From positions 62,001 to 126,000 of the forward strand of contig WGNG01000012.1 in NCBI GenBank assembly GCA_016124675.1: a stretch of DNA of 64,000 bases, given 5' to 3'. Positions 25,679 to 34,039 of this stretch are shown here, one piece after another. Every line of letters begins with the position of its first letter. Within the stretch, counting starts at the first letter, position 1. The stretch comes from Alphaproteobacteria bacterium (GTDB lineage Bacteria; Pseudomonadota; Alphaproteobacteria; Caulobacterales; Maricaulaceae). The position numbers were made by a program, and so were the translations under genes. The notes below the pieces were generated by a model. It searched no databases, was not told the origin of the DNA, and worked only from the letters and a program-made list of their open reading frames with translations.

Positions 25679-26011
25679 TCAGGCGGCGCGGGCGTCCGAC
25701 AGCATTTCAGCGAAAAAGTCGGTCTGCGCGTCCACCGGACGGGCATAGTCGGGCTTGTCCGCGAGGCGCAGGGCATCGCGGAAGATGGAGTAGACGAGCC
25801 TGTCGGCCGGATCAGGCCGGGCGCCGGGCGAATCGAGCCCGTCATGCACCCAGCGCCAGAGCGCCAGCTTGGCCGCCACGTCATCCCAGTCCGTGCTGGG
25901 CACGCTGGCCACCGCCGCCATGAGGTGGGAGGGCGTGGCCGCGCCCTCGACGTCCCTGACGTCGCGCCACATCCGGAACGCCATGGTGATGAAATTGCTG
26001 TCCGGGTCCAT
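25679..26011 (-). CDS. Small protein of unknown function
   Basis: A 110-residue acidic, Trp- and Asp-rich product (SNFITMAFRMWRDVRDVEGA near the start; STDWDDVAAKLALWRWVHDG in the middle; DAQTDFFAEMLSDARAA at the end). It looks all-helical, with no signal peptide, membrane segment or cysteines. ATG 26011 has GAGGTG five bases upstream, and codon use matches the neighbours, so I take it as a real gene. It lies between the esterase-prmA unit and the SRP RNA. No family is recognised. Confidence 0.65.
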   Translation of the reverse strand: MDPDSNFITMAFRMWRDVRDVEGAATPSHLMAAVASVPSTDWDDVAAKLALWRWVHDGLDSPGARPDPADRLVYSIFRDALRLADKPDYARPVDAQTDFFAEMLSDARAA

Positions 26012-26223
26012 GGTACACCTCGTTCTGCCGTGCTGCGCGGTCAGCGGGGCTGAGGCTCCGGGGCCGGGCGGTGGAAAGTGAAACCGCCAAAGCTCGCCGC
26101 CGCTGCGGCTGGGGCTATGAGCGCCAAAAGAGGCACAATCGCGGCGAGTATGCGGCAGCGCACAAAAAACCGTACAAGGAATACGGGCTGCGCCCTTGGC
26201 CCGCGCCTAGCAGTGGGCGCCGC

Positions 26224-26252
26224 TTGCATCCGTTCCGGCCTGCGCCGATAAT
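26224..26252 (+). promoter_or_regulatory. Sigma-70-type promoter of the SRP RNA gene
   Basis: TTGCAT (26224-26229), 17 bases, then GATAAT (26247-26252), with the first base of the mature-looking RNA at 26260, eight bases downstream of the -10. Both boxes are close to consensus and spacing is ideal, which fits a strong constitutive RNA promoter. Confidence 0.75.
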
Positions 26253-26259
26253 CGCCTCA

Positions 26260-26355
26260 GGAAGGTCGGCGGCGGACGAGCCCCTCGCCAACCCGGTCAG
26301 GTCCGGAAGGAAGCAGCCGTAACGAGTTTCGGTTCGGGTCGCCGTTCGGCCTTCC
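26260..26355 (+). ncRNA. ffs: Signal recognition particle 4.5S RNA (small bacterial type)
   Basis: The invariant domain IV appears as GGTCAGGTCCGGAAGGAAGC followed by AGCC, the Ffh-binding asymmetric loop and GGAA-type tetraloop. The ends pair as GGAAGGTCGG with CCGTTCGGCCTTCC, closing a ~96-base hairpin typical of gram-negative 4.5S RNA. A near-consensus promoter sits just upstream. It lies directly before dnaX in the same direction, an arrangement shared by many alphaproteobacteria. The SRP RNA with Ffh targets membrane proteins co-translationally. Confidence 0.96.
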
Positions 26356-26424
26356 GCCCCCTTCCGCCCATTTTCGTCTGGCCCGTCTGGCCGGGTTCGC
26401 ACGCGCGGGAGCTCAGGGTATCCC

Positions 26425-28227
26425 ATGATGGACGACGCCGAACCTGGCGCAATCGATCCGGTCGAGGACGGCGGCCCGGCCCTGCCCGGGTTCGAGCCGG
26501 CGCCGTCCGGTGCGGCGGGCTATCAGGTGCTGGCGCGCAAATACCGCCCCCAGACCTTCCCCGATCTTATCGGCCAGGAACCGATGGTGCGCACGCTCAC
26601 CAACGCCTTTGCGGCGGGGCGCATCGCCCACGCCTACATGCTGACGGGCGTGCGCGGGATCGGCAAGACGACCACGGCGCGCCTGATCGCGCGGGCGCTC
26701 AATTTCGAGACCGATACGATCAAGGCGCCCGCGATCTCGCTCGACCCGCCGGGCCTTCATTGCGCGGCCATCACCAGATCCTCCCATGTCGATGTGCTGG
26801 AGATGGACGCCGCGTCGCGCACCGGCATAGGCGATATTCGCGAGCTGCTGGACGGGGTGCGCTATGCGCCGGTGAGTGCACGCTACAAGGTGTACATCAT
26901 CGACGAGGTGCACATGCTGTCCACCGCGGCGTTCAACGCGCTTCTCAAGACGCTGGAAGAACCGCCGCCGCACGTGAAATTCATTTTCGCCACCACCGAG
27001 ATCCGCAAGGTGCCGGTGACGGTGCTGAGCCGTTGCCAGCGCTTTGACCTCAAACGCGTGGACCGCGCTGTCCTCGCTGAACATCTCGCCAAAATCTGTG
27101 AGATCGAAGGCGCGCCCGTGGAGCCGGAAGGGCTAATGGCGATCGCGCGGGCGGCGGAAGGCTCGGTGCGCGATGCGCTGTCCCTGCTGGATCAGGCGAT
27201 CGTGCAGGCCGAGGGCGGCGGGCCGGTCAGCGCCGCGCAGGTGCGCGACATGCTGGGCCTGGCTGACCGCACGCGGGTGCTGGACCTTCTGGAGGCGGCG
27301 CTGGAGCACCGGGCTGCCGATGCGCTCACCGAGCTGCGCCACCAGTATGATTCGGGCGCCGATCCGGTGGTGCTGATGCGTGACCTGCTCGATTACCTGC
27401 ACGCCATGACGCGTCTCAAGGCTGCCGGTCCTGACGCCGATCTCGCCGAAGCCAGGGAGACGGTTGCGCGGCTGGATGCGCTGTCGCAGGCGCACTCGCT
27501 CGCCTCGCTGGGGCGGCTGTGGAAGACGGCGCTGACGGGGCTGGACGATGTGCGCACGGCGCCGGATCCGTCCGCGGCGGTGGAGATGGCGGTGATCAGG
27601 CTGATGAGCGCGGCGAGCCTGCCCTCGCCCGAAGATGCGGCGCGCCTGCTGGCCGGGGCGCCCAGGACCCAGGTGGAGGCGGCGGCGCGGCCTGCCCCGG
27701 AGGCGCCTGACGCTGGGCCGCAAGGGCGGATCGTGCCGTTCGCCCGCCCGGCTGCGCCTGCGGCGGCGCCGCTGGAGGACGACGACGACCCGGATGAGGA
27801 AGAGGATATCGCTGACGCGCCGGCAGGCCCGTCCACCCTGGAAGCGCTGATCGGCGATATCGAGGCCGCCCGTGAAATCGGGCTGAAGCTGGATGTGGAG
27901 CGCTTTGTCAGGCTGGTCTCGCTGCGTCCGGGCGCGCTGGCGTATGAGGCGGCGCCAGGGGCGCCGTCAGACCTGGGCGGGCGCCTGGCGCGCTTCCTCC
28001 AGGACCAGACCGGCGGACGGTGGCTGGTGGACGGCTCGGCGCGCAACGGCCAGGAGACGATTGCAGACCGGCGCCGGCGCGAGGCGGAGGCCGAGCGCGA
28101 CACGGTGATGAAAGACCCGGCGGTTATCCACGCCCTGTCCGTGTTTCCGGGATCGGAACTGATCGCGATCGAGACCTCGCCGGCCCCGCTGGAGACATCG
28201 CGCGACCGTCAGGAGACCAAACGATGA
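26425..28227 (+). CDS. dnaX: DNA polymerase III subunit gamma/tau
   Basis: The clamp-loader ATPase and replisome organiser, 600 residues. An ~30-residue N-terminal extension precedes YQVLARKYRPQTFPDLIGQE. Next come Walker A (MLTGVRGIGKTTTARLIARA, about 73-92), Walker B/DEVH (KVYIIDEVHMLSTAAFNALL), sensor 1 (FIFATTEIRKVPVTVLSRC) and RDALSLLDQAI. The zinc-binding Cys cluster of the E. coli protein is replaced by SLDPPGLHCAAITRSSHVDV with one Cys, as in other alphaproteobacteria. The C-terminal tau region has an acidic linker (DDDDPDEEEDIADA). ybaB starts within the stop codon (ATGA). A downstream recR is absent. Confidence 0.96.
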   Translation: MMDDAEPGAIDPVEDGGPALPGFEPAPSGAAGYQVLARKYRPQTFPDLIGQEPMVRTLTNAFAAGRIAHAYMLTGVRGIGKTTTARLIARALNFETDTIKAPAISLDPPGLHCAAITRSSHVDVLEMDAASRTGIGDIRELLDGVRYAPVSARYKVYIIDEVHMLSTAAFNALLKTLEEPPPHVKFIFATTEIRKVPVTVLSRCQRFDLKRVDRAVLAEHLAKICEIEGAPVEPEGLMAIARAAEGSVRDALSLLDQAIVQAEGGGPVSAAQVRDMLGLADRTRVLDLLEAALEHRAADALTELRHQYDSGADPVVLMRDLLDYLHAMTRLKAAGPDADLAEARETVARLDALSQAHSLASLGRLWKTALTGLDDVRTAPDPSAAVEMAVIRLMSAASLPSPEDAARLLAGAPRTQVEAAARPAPEAPDAGPQGRIVPFARPAAPAAAPLEDDDDPDEEEDIADAPAGPSTLEALIGDIEAAREIGLKLDVERFVRLVSLRPGALAYEAAPGAPSDLGGRLARFLQDQTGGRWLVDGSARNGQETIADRRRREAEAERDTVMKDPAVIHALSVFPGSELIAIETSPAPLETSRDRQETKR

Positions 28228-28559
28228 AAGATCTGGCCGGCCTGATGAAGCAGGCCCAGGAGATGCAGCAGCGCATGCGCGCCGCGCAGGAGCGCCTAGA
28301 AACGCTCGAGGTCACCGGGGAGGCTGGCGCCGGTCTGGTGCGCGTCACCCTCACCGCCAAGGGCGAGATGCGCAAGCTGACCATCGACCCCTCCCTCCTC
28401 GTCCCGGACGAGACCGAGGTGCTGGAAGACCTCATCAAGGCCGCCCATGCCGACGCCCGGCGCAAGGCCGAGACCGAACAGCAAAAAGTGCTGGGCGAGG
28501 CGACGCGCGGCATCGCGCTGCCGCCCGGGTTCGACATGCCCTTCGGCCCGAAGCCCTGA
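28224..28559 (+). CDS. YbaB/EbfC family nucleoid-associated protein
   Basis: A 111-residue small DNA-binding protein with the YbaB fold: MKDLAGLMKQAQEMQQRMRA opens with the typical helix, followed by TGEAGAGLVRVTLTAKGEMR (beta hairpin), KLTIDPSLLVPDETEVLEDL, and the final helix with GIALPPGFDMPF. Family members bind DNA without strict specificity and are usually encoded between dnaX and recR. Here the ATG overlaps the dnaX stop (ATGA), giving tight coupling, but recR does not follow. Confidence 0.95.
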   Translation: MKDLAGLMKQAQEMQQRMRAAQERLETLEVTGEAGAGLVRVTLTAKGEMRKLTIDPSLLVPDETEVLEDLIKAAHADARRKAETEQQKVLGEATRGIALPPGFDMPFGPKP

Positions 28560-28636
28560 GACGAACGCCCGGTTGCTTTTCATGGCGCGAGCGCGCTCTA
28601 TCTTGGCCTGATTGAAGATTGTCTGGGGACGGATTC

Positions 28637-29053
28637 ATGGATTGGCCTGTTGAATGGATGGTCGCCGGCGCCGCGTCCGTGATCGGCGCGTGCATGGGAT
28701 TATTGAGCCTGATCGTGCCGCAATGGGGCGCCAGCGTGGTGCGCTTGGCGCCCGATCCGCGCTGGAAGGGCGGATTTGCGGAGTTCCGCGCCAGCTATGG
28801 CGGCGCGCTGGCGCTGGCCCATGGCGCGGTGCTGCTGACGCTCGCCATGAGCGCCCAGGCGGGCGCCGGCTCGGTGATGGGCGCGAGCTTCGCGGTGGCG
28901 CTGTACTGGGGCGGCATGGCGCTGGGGCGCGCGGCGTCCATGGTGCTGGACCGCCACAAGGAGACCGTCACCGGCTATAATGCCGGCGCAGTCGGGTTCG
29001 AGACGCTGATGGCGCTGGCGCTGGCCGCGCCGTTTATCGCGCATCTGGGGTGA
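28637..29053 (+). CDS. Small four-helix membrane protein (DUF4345-like), unknown function
   Basis: A 138-residue protein with four predicted membrane helices: VEWMVAGAASVIGACMGLLS, ALALAHGAVLLTLAMSAQAG, GASFAVALYWGGMALGRAAS, and the C-terminal VGFETLMALALAAPFIAHLG. A conserved-looking soluble loop has RWKGGFAEFRASYGGALA before helix 2. The pattern of a FRxxYGG-type loop and four helices resembles DUF4345, which I state as resemblance only. ATG 28637 has GGGGA upstream; a TTG at 28619 in frame is less likely. It follows ybaB in the place where recR is commonly found. Confidence 0.65.
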   Translation: MDWPVEWMVAGAASVIGACMGLLSLIVPQWGASVVRLAPDPRWKGGFAEFRASYGGALALAHGAVLLTLAMSAQAGAGSVMGASFAVALYWGGMALGRAASMVLDRHKETVTGYNAGAVGFETLMALALAAPFIAHLG

Positions 29054-29068
29054 GCGGGCGCTGAGGCC

Positions 29069-30127
29069 TCAAGCCCTCTGCGCAATGCTCCACGCATAGT
29101 CGGCCATAGGCGCCACCAACGCGCCCAGCTCCCTGGCGCGCTCATTCGAGGCATTGCCCTGCACCGATCGCGCATACACGCCCTGGGCGATGCCGGCGAG
29201 GCGGAAGATGTTGTAGACGAAGTAGAAATCGAGATTCTCGATGCCGTCGCGCCCGGTGCGGCGGCAATAGGCGGCCACGTATTCGTCTTCGGTGGGGATG
29301 CCCAGCGCCTTCAGGTCCACGCCCAGAAAGCCGGAGCGGATCTCTTTGGGCGTGCGCCACTGCATGAGCTGATAGGTGAAATCGGCCAGCGGATCGCCCA
29401 GCGTCGACAATTCCCAGTCCAGCACCGCGATGACGCGCGGCTCGGTTGGGTGGAAGATCATGTTGTCCAGGCGGTAATCGCCGTGGACCACGCTGATGCG
29501 CTCCTGCGCGGGCGCATGGGCGGGCAGCCAGTCGATCAGCCGGTTCATGGCGGCGATGGGCGTGGTCTCGGCAGCCTTGTACTGCTTGGTCCAGCGGGCG
29601 ATCTGGCGCTCGAAATAATTGCCCGGACGGCCATAGTCAGACAGGCCCGCCGCCTCCACATCGATGGCGTGCAATTGCGCCAGCGCGGCGTTGGAGGCGT
29701 CATAGAGCGCGGCGCGCGCCTCCGGCGCCAGATCGGGCAGATAAGCGTCCCAGAAAATCCGGCCCTCAACGAAATCCATGACGAAGAACACAGTGCCGAT
29801 GACCTGGTCGTCCTCACACAGCGCGTGCATGTGCGGAACCGGAAAACCCTGCGCGCCCAGGGCTTTCATCACCTGATATTCACGTTCCACCGCATGGGCC
29901 GACGCCAGCAATGTCCCCGGCGGCTTGCGCCGCAGCACATAGGCATGGCCGGGCGTGACGAGCTTGTAGGTCGGGTTCGACTGCCCGCCCTTGAACTGTT
30001 CGACGGTGAGCGGCCCGGCAAAGCCGTCGACATGAGCCTCCATCCACGCCTCAAGCGCATGCTCGTCAAAGGCCAGTGCGTCAGCGACGGCTTTGGTTCC
30101 GGAAAAGGCGTCATCGAGCCGGGACAT
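29069..30127 (-). CDS. Phosphotransferase family protein (APH-like, ACAD10/11 N-domain type)
   Basis: A 352-residue kinase-like fold. The glycine-containing N-lobe segment GGQSNPTYKLVTPGHAYVLR is followed by KPPGTLLASAHAVEREYQVM (Lys of the ATP site), the hinge FFVMDFVEGRIFWDAYL, the catalytic loop VVHGDYRLDNMIFHP (HGDxxxxN) and the metal-binding IAVLDWELSTLGDPLAD (DWE). This set is typical of the 'putative aminoglycoside phosphotransferase' family that in eukaryotes is fused to acyl-CoA dehydrogenases (ACAD10/11) and phosphorylates 4-hydroxyacyl-CoA substrates. Fatty-acid catabolism is thus the likeliest role, not antibiotic resistance. It stands alone, and no acyl-CoA dehydrogenase adjoins it. 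Confidence 0.88.
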   Translation of the reverse strand: MSRLDDAFSGTKAVADALAFDEHALEAWMEAHVDGFAGPLTVEQFKGGQSNPTYKLVTPGHAYVLRRKPPGTLLASAHAVEREYQVMKALGAQGFPVPHMHALCEDDQVIGTVFFVMDFVEGRIFWDAYLPDLAPEARAALYDASNAALAQLHAIDVEAAGLSDYGRPGNYFERQIARWTKQYKAAETTPIAAMNRLIDWLPAHAPAQERISVVHGDYRLDNMIFHPTEPRVIAVLDWELSTLGDPLADFTYQLMQWRTPKEIRSGFLGVDLKALGIPTEDEYVAAYCRRTGRDGIENLDFYFVYNIFRLAGIAQGVYARSVQGNASNERARELGALVAPMADYAWSIAQRA

Positions 30128-30220
30128 GAAATCTCCTGCGCCGTGGGCGGGTATGCAGCGCGCAAGGCTGCGGGAAGCGGCAGTTCACACGGGTTCGGGC
30201 GCCGGCCTCAAGGGGTCTGG

Positions 30221-31927
30221 TCATTGCGCATCCGCTTGCCAGGCGATGGCGCCGTCGATCACGGTCATCAGGGGCCGGGCGTTGCGCAGGTCAAGATCGG
30301 GCGCGGTCATCAGATCGATGTCGAAGACGCTGAAATCGGCGCGCTGGCCCACCGCGATCTCGCCGCGATCGCCCTCCTCGTGGACGGTCCAGGCGGGCCA
30401 CAGGGTGAACAGGCGCAAGGCGTCCTCGCGATCGAGCGCCTGGTGCAGGTTCCAGCCCTCGCCCGCGAAGCCGTCAAGATCGCGGCGCACGGCGGCGGCG
30501 TAGAACTCGATGCGCGCCTCGCCGCGCTCCACCGGCGCGTCCGAGCCGCCGGCGATCACCGCGCCGCTGTCGACGAGCGAGCGCCAGGCATAGGCGCCCT
30601 CCAGGCGCTGCAGGCCGATGCGCGAGGGCGCAAAATGCAGATCGCCGATGGCGTGGCTCGGCTGCATCGAGGCGACGACGCCAAGGGTTGCAAAGCGCGG
30701 GATGTCATCAGGGTGCAGCACCTGGGCATGTTCCACCCGCCAGCGCGGGTCAGGCCGCGCGCGCTCTTCCACAGGGACGGCGTTGAGCGCGGCCTCCATC
30801 CAGTCGAGCAGGCGGCGATTGCCGGCGTCCCCGATGGCGTGGGCCGCAATCTGCACACCGTCGCGCAGGGCCTGGCGCATCATCGCCTGGCTGGCTTCAT
30901 CGCGGGCGATGAACAGACCGGTCGAGGCCGGTGAATCGTCATAGGGCGCCAGCAGCGCCGCGCCGCGTGAACCCAGCGCGCCGTCCATGTAGAACTTGAT
31001 CCCGTTGGCGGTCACACGGCCACCGGCTTCCACCCGGGGCGCACGCGCGGCCACGGCGTCATAGTGTTCGGGATTGGCGAAAACGTGCACCCGCAGCGGC
31101 AGGCGGCCCTCATCAGCCAGCCGCACCAGAATGTCCACATCGTCATGGCGCACCGACATGGCGTGCGCCCCGGTCCAGCCGGAGGCGGCCAGCACCTGCG
31201 CGCCCACTTCATAGGCGCGCGCCCGCGCCTCGCCTTCGGGCTCGCGCAGGAAGACCGAAAACGGCGCCATGGCCGTGTCGATGATCATGCCCGTGGCGGC
31301 GCCCGAGGCGTCGCGCAATATCTCCCCGCCCTCCGGATCCGGCGTATCGTCCGTCACGTCCGCCTCGAGGAGCGCCGCGGTGTTGGCGACCAGCGCATGG
31401 CCGTCGGCGCGCACCAGCACGACGGGGCGGTCGGCCACGACAGCGTCAAGATCGGCAGCGGTGGGAAAGCGGCCCTCGGGCCAGTGCGTCTCGATCCAGC
31501 CGCGCCCGCCAATGACGTCCCCGGCGCCTTCGGCCGCTTCGGCGACCCTCGCCTGCAGCTGCGCGATGGAGCGCACGTCGTCGAGATTGAGGGTCAGCTC
31601 GCGCAGGCCCACGCCGAGAATGTGGACATGAGCGTCGGTGAAACCGGGAAACATCGCTGCGCCATTGAGATCAATGCGCTGCGTGCCCGGCCCCGCATGG
31701 GCTTCGCAGAGCGCCGCCTCGCCCGCGCACAGGATGCGCCCATCGGCGACGGCGACCATCTCCACCTGCCGGTTCTCGCGCCCGCCGGTATGGATCACGC
31801 CGCCATGGAAGAGGCGTTCGGCCGGGCTGGCGGGTGGCGGCGTTGCGGCGGGCGGCCCGGCTGGCCCAGCCGGCTGCGCACACCCGGCGAGCGCCGCAAA
31901 CACCAGTGTTGTCAGAGTGATGCGCAT
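30221..31927 (-). CDS. Amidohydrolase family lipoprotein (YtcJ/NfdA-like)
   Basis: A 568-residue metal-dependent hydrolase of the YtcJ group. The signal MRITLTTLVFAALAGCAQPA ends in lipobox ALAGC. The metal site begins with FPGFTDAHVHILGVGL (HxH, about 95-97 of the precursor); IAAHAIGDAGNRRLLD, WRVEHAQVLHPDDIPRFATL and VIAGGSDAPVERGEARIEFY supply the later His and Asp ligands. Family members hydrolyse exocyclic amides or formamides; substrate here is unknown. ATG 31927 (GGAGGG seven bases upstream) replaces the longer frame start at 31987, giving a proper signal peptide. It is 66 bases downstream of the large membrane-protein operon. Confidence 0.85.
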   Translation of the reverse strand: MRITLTTLVFAALAGCAQPAGPAGPPAATPPPASPAERLFHGGVIHTGGRENRQVEMVAVADGRILCAGEAALCEAHAGPGTQRIDLNGAAMFPGFTDAHVHILGVGLRELTLNLDDVRSIAQLQARVAEAAEGAGDVIGGRGWIETHWPEGRFPTAADLDAVVADRPVVLVRADGHALVANTAALLEADVTDDTPDPEGGEILRDASGAATGMIIDTAMAPFSVFLREPEGEARARAYEVGAQVLAASGWTGAHAMSVRHDDVDILVRLADEGRLPLRVHVFANPEHYDAVAARAPRVEAGGRVTANGIKFYMDGALGSRGAALLAPYDDSPASTGLFIARDEASQAMMRQALRDGVQIAAHAIGDAGNRRLLDWMEAALNAVPVEERARPDPRWRVEHAQVLHPDDIPRFATLGVVASMQPSHAIGDLHFAPSRIGLQRLEGAYAWRSLVDSGAVIAGGSDAPVERGEARIEFYAAAVRRDLDGFAGEGWNLHQALDREDALRLFTLWPAWTVHEEGDRGEIAVGQRADFSVFDIDLMTAPDLDLRNARPLMTVIDGAIAWQADAQ

Positions 31928-31993
31928 GCCGGCCCTCCTGCGGGATCGTCCGTGGCCTACGGTAGCGCGCGTCCGGCCCTGCAGCAAACGATC

Positions 31994-34039
31994 CTAACGC
32001 CCCTCGCGCCGCCAGGCCCCGGCGAGCAGGCCCATCAGGAGGATCGCCAGCGCCAGCCCGGGCGCCAGCGGCGTGCGGTCGGCGCGGGTGACGATATAGG
32101 CCTCGTTGCGCTGCAGGCCCGCCCAGTCGAGGCCTGCCTGACGCGCCCCGGCGCGGGTGCGGCGCAGGCCGGGCATGTCCATGTCAGCGCCCAGGCTGAA
32201 CACCCCGCCGCCGCTGGCGTCTGTGAGCGCGGAGAGACCTTCGGGATCGGGGCGCAGATCGGTGTATTCGCGCGGGTTGAGCGGTCCGGACGCCGTCACC
32301 GCCGTCAGATCGCCCGAGCGCAGGCGCACCAGACCCTGTTCGAGCGCCTCGGTGGAGGCGGTGAAGCGGCCAGGCTCGGCCTCGGTCATGTCGAGGGTGG
32401 CGCTGGCGCCCGACGGCCATTCGATCTCCAGCGGCGGCGCGTTGTCAGCGAGCGTGGTGCGCGTCACGGACAACTGCCCGCCCGGCACGCTGGCGGTCAG
32501 GCGCTCCTCGTCGAGCTCGGGTTCGCCCATCAGCCAGTGCGCCACGCGGCGGAATAATTCGTCATGCGGCCCGCCGCCATCATAGCCGCGCGCCCACAGC
32601 CAGGCCTGATCGGACAACAAGATCGCCGCTCGCCCTTCCCCGGCCCGCGCCAGGGTCAGAAGCGGCGCGCCGTCGGGACTTTCAAGCACGGTTTCTCCGG
32701 CGACGGCCCGCGCGCCGATGCGCCGGTGCCAGTCGCCCCACCCGGCCTCCCCGCCCGCCATGGGCGCGGTCACCGGATGGCGCGCGCCCGCCTCGGATAT
32801 GCGCGGGGTGAAGCGGGTTTCGACCACGGTCCCATCGGGCGAGGCGGGCAGCACGCCCGCCAGCGCCGTGCGCGCCAGGCTGTCAGGTCCGGCAAAGGGC
32901 GGGCCGGTGGTGACCAGCAGCGCGCCGCCCTCTTCGACATAGCGGGCGATGTTCTCAAAATAGAGCGGGCGCAGGATGCCGCGGCGGCGGTAGCGGTCGA
33001 AAATGACGAGATCAAATTCGTCAAGGCGCATCTGGAACAGCTCGAACACCGGAAACGCGATCAGGGCGAGCTCGTCGGCAGGCACGGAATCATCCCGGTC
33101 GAGCGGGCGCAGAATGGTGAAGTGCACGAGATCGACGCTGGGATCGGACTTCAGGAGATTGCGCCAAGCCCTTGCACCGTTATGGGGTTCTCCGGTGATC
33201 AACAACACGCGCAGCCGGTCGCGCACGCCGGTGACGCTCACCGCGGCGCGGTTATTGACGAGGGTGAGTTCTTCACTGCCCGGCTCCACCTCGATCTGGA
33301 CGACATTGGGGCCGCGATTGCGGATCTCGGCCTCGACCTGGACCTCGCGGCCGATGGCCACGCGCGCCTCGATGGGATCGCCGCCATCGACGGACAGGAT
33401 CACCACCGCCGTCCCGCCTTCGGCCGCCTCGTCCTCGACGCGCAGGGTGAAGCTGACGAGCTCGCCGACGAGACCATAGCGCGGAGCTTCGGAGATGATC
33501 AGGCGGCGGTCGCGCGCGCGCGGGTCGCCGGTGAGCAGATGGTGCACCGGCGCGGTAAGGCCGAGGTCCGAGCCCGCCATCTGCGCGTCATGCACCTGTC
33601 CGTCCGAGGCGATGATAATGCCGGCCAGACGCTCGCGCGGGATGCCGGCGAGGCCGCGCTGGATCGTTTCCATGAGACGCGTGCCGTCGGCCGCCCGGCC
33701 GCCACGCACCTCGATCAGCTCCAGCGATGCGTCACGCTCTGCCAGATCGCGCACTGCCTGCGCCGCGGCGTCTGCGGCGCCGGCGCGCCCGTCCACATCC
33801 ATGGAGGCGCTGTCGTCCACGACGAGGAGCGCGATGTCGGTGAGCGGATCGCGCTGTTCGCGCACCAGGGCCGGGTTCATCAGCGCTGCGGCGAGGCCCA
33901 GCGCGGCCAGCGCCCGCCAGAGCCAGCCCTTGAGGCCGCGCGCCAGCGCCAGCCCCGCGCCGGCGAGCGCCAGCAGCGCCAGCACACCGATCATCGGCGC
34001 GGGGATCAGAGGGGCGAAGACGAGGCTTGCCGCATCCAT
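31994..34039 (-). CDS. vWA/GATase-like membrane protein of the MoxR-DUF58-BatA cluster
   Basis: A 681-residue protein with helices near the N terminus (MIGVLALLALAGAGLALARG and LKGWLWRALAALGLAAALMN), a von Willebrand-A-like domain with a partial MIDAS motif (IALLVVDDSASMDV, Asp-x-Ser-x-Ser), a large beta-rich region and a class I glutamine-amidotransferase-like fold (RYVEEGGALLVTTGPPFAGP). A C-terminal helix (LAPGLALAILLMGLLAGAW) closes it. It starts at ATG 34039 in a TGATG overlap with the DUF4159 gene; GTG 34042 is an alternative. This is a standard partner of MoxR AAA ATPases, thought to act in envelope or stress-related protein maturation. Exact function is unknown. Confidence 0.78.
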   Translation of the reverse strand: MDAASLVFAPLIPAPMIGVLALLALAGAGLALARGLKGWLWRALAALGLAAALMNPALVREQRDPLTDIALLVVDDSASMDVDGRAGAADAAAQAVRDLAERDASLELIEVRGGRAADGTRLMETIQRGLAGIPRERLAGIIIASDGQVHDAQMAGSDLGLTAPVHHLLTGDPRARDRRLIISEAPRYGLVGELVSFTLRVEDEAAEGGTAVVILSVDGGDPIEARVAIGREVQVEAEIRNRGPNVVQIEVEPGSEELTLVNNRAAVSVTGVRDRLRVLLITGEPHNGARAWRNLLKSDPSVDLVHFTILRPLDRDDSVPADELALIAFPVFELFQMRLDEFDLVIFDRYRRRGILRPLYFENIARYVEEGGALLVTTGPPFAGPDSLARTALAGVLPASPDGTVVETRFTPRISEAGARHPVTAPMAGGEAGWGDWHRRIGARAVAGETVLESPDGAPLLTLARAGEGRAAILLSDQAWLWARGYDGGGPHDELFRRVAHWLMGEPELDEERLTASVPGGQLSVTRTTLADNAPPLEIEWPSGASATLDMTEAEPGRFTASTEALEQGLVRLRSGDLTAVTASGPLNPREYTDLRPDPEGLSALTDASGGGVFSLGADMDMPGLRRTRAGARQAGLDWAGLQRNEAYIVTRADRTPLAPGLALAILLMGLLAGAWRREGR

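Noticed and set aside
26160-26190. Hairpin with a T run on the minus strand (CCGTA ... TACGG TTTTTT) upstream of the SRP RNA promoter
   Set aside because: The stem is only five base pairs and no gene on that strand ends nearby, so I did not call it a terminator.
26041-26229. A 62-residue minus-strand ORF with a signal-peptide-like segment (hydrophobic run ending in AAAAAS) upstream of the SRP RNA
   Set aside because: No ribosome-binding site near any start, the mature part would be only ~18 residues, and the hydrophobic run is the usual product of GC-rich non-coding DNA. Not supported as a gene.
26281-26360. Possible attachment site or mobile-element boundary at the SRP RNA gene
   Set aside because: The RNA gene is complete and no integrase, duplicated RNA end or composition change is found on either side.
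29069-30127. Aminoglycoside resistance gene
   Set aside because: The kinase motifs match the ACAD10/11-like phosphotransferase family and not the drug-modifying APH enzymes, and nothing around it suggests a resistance island.
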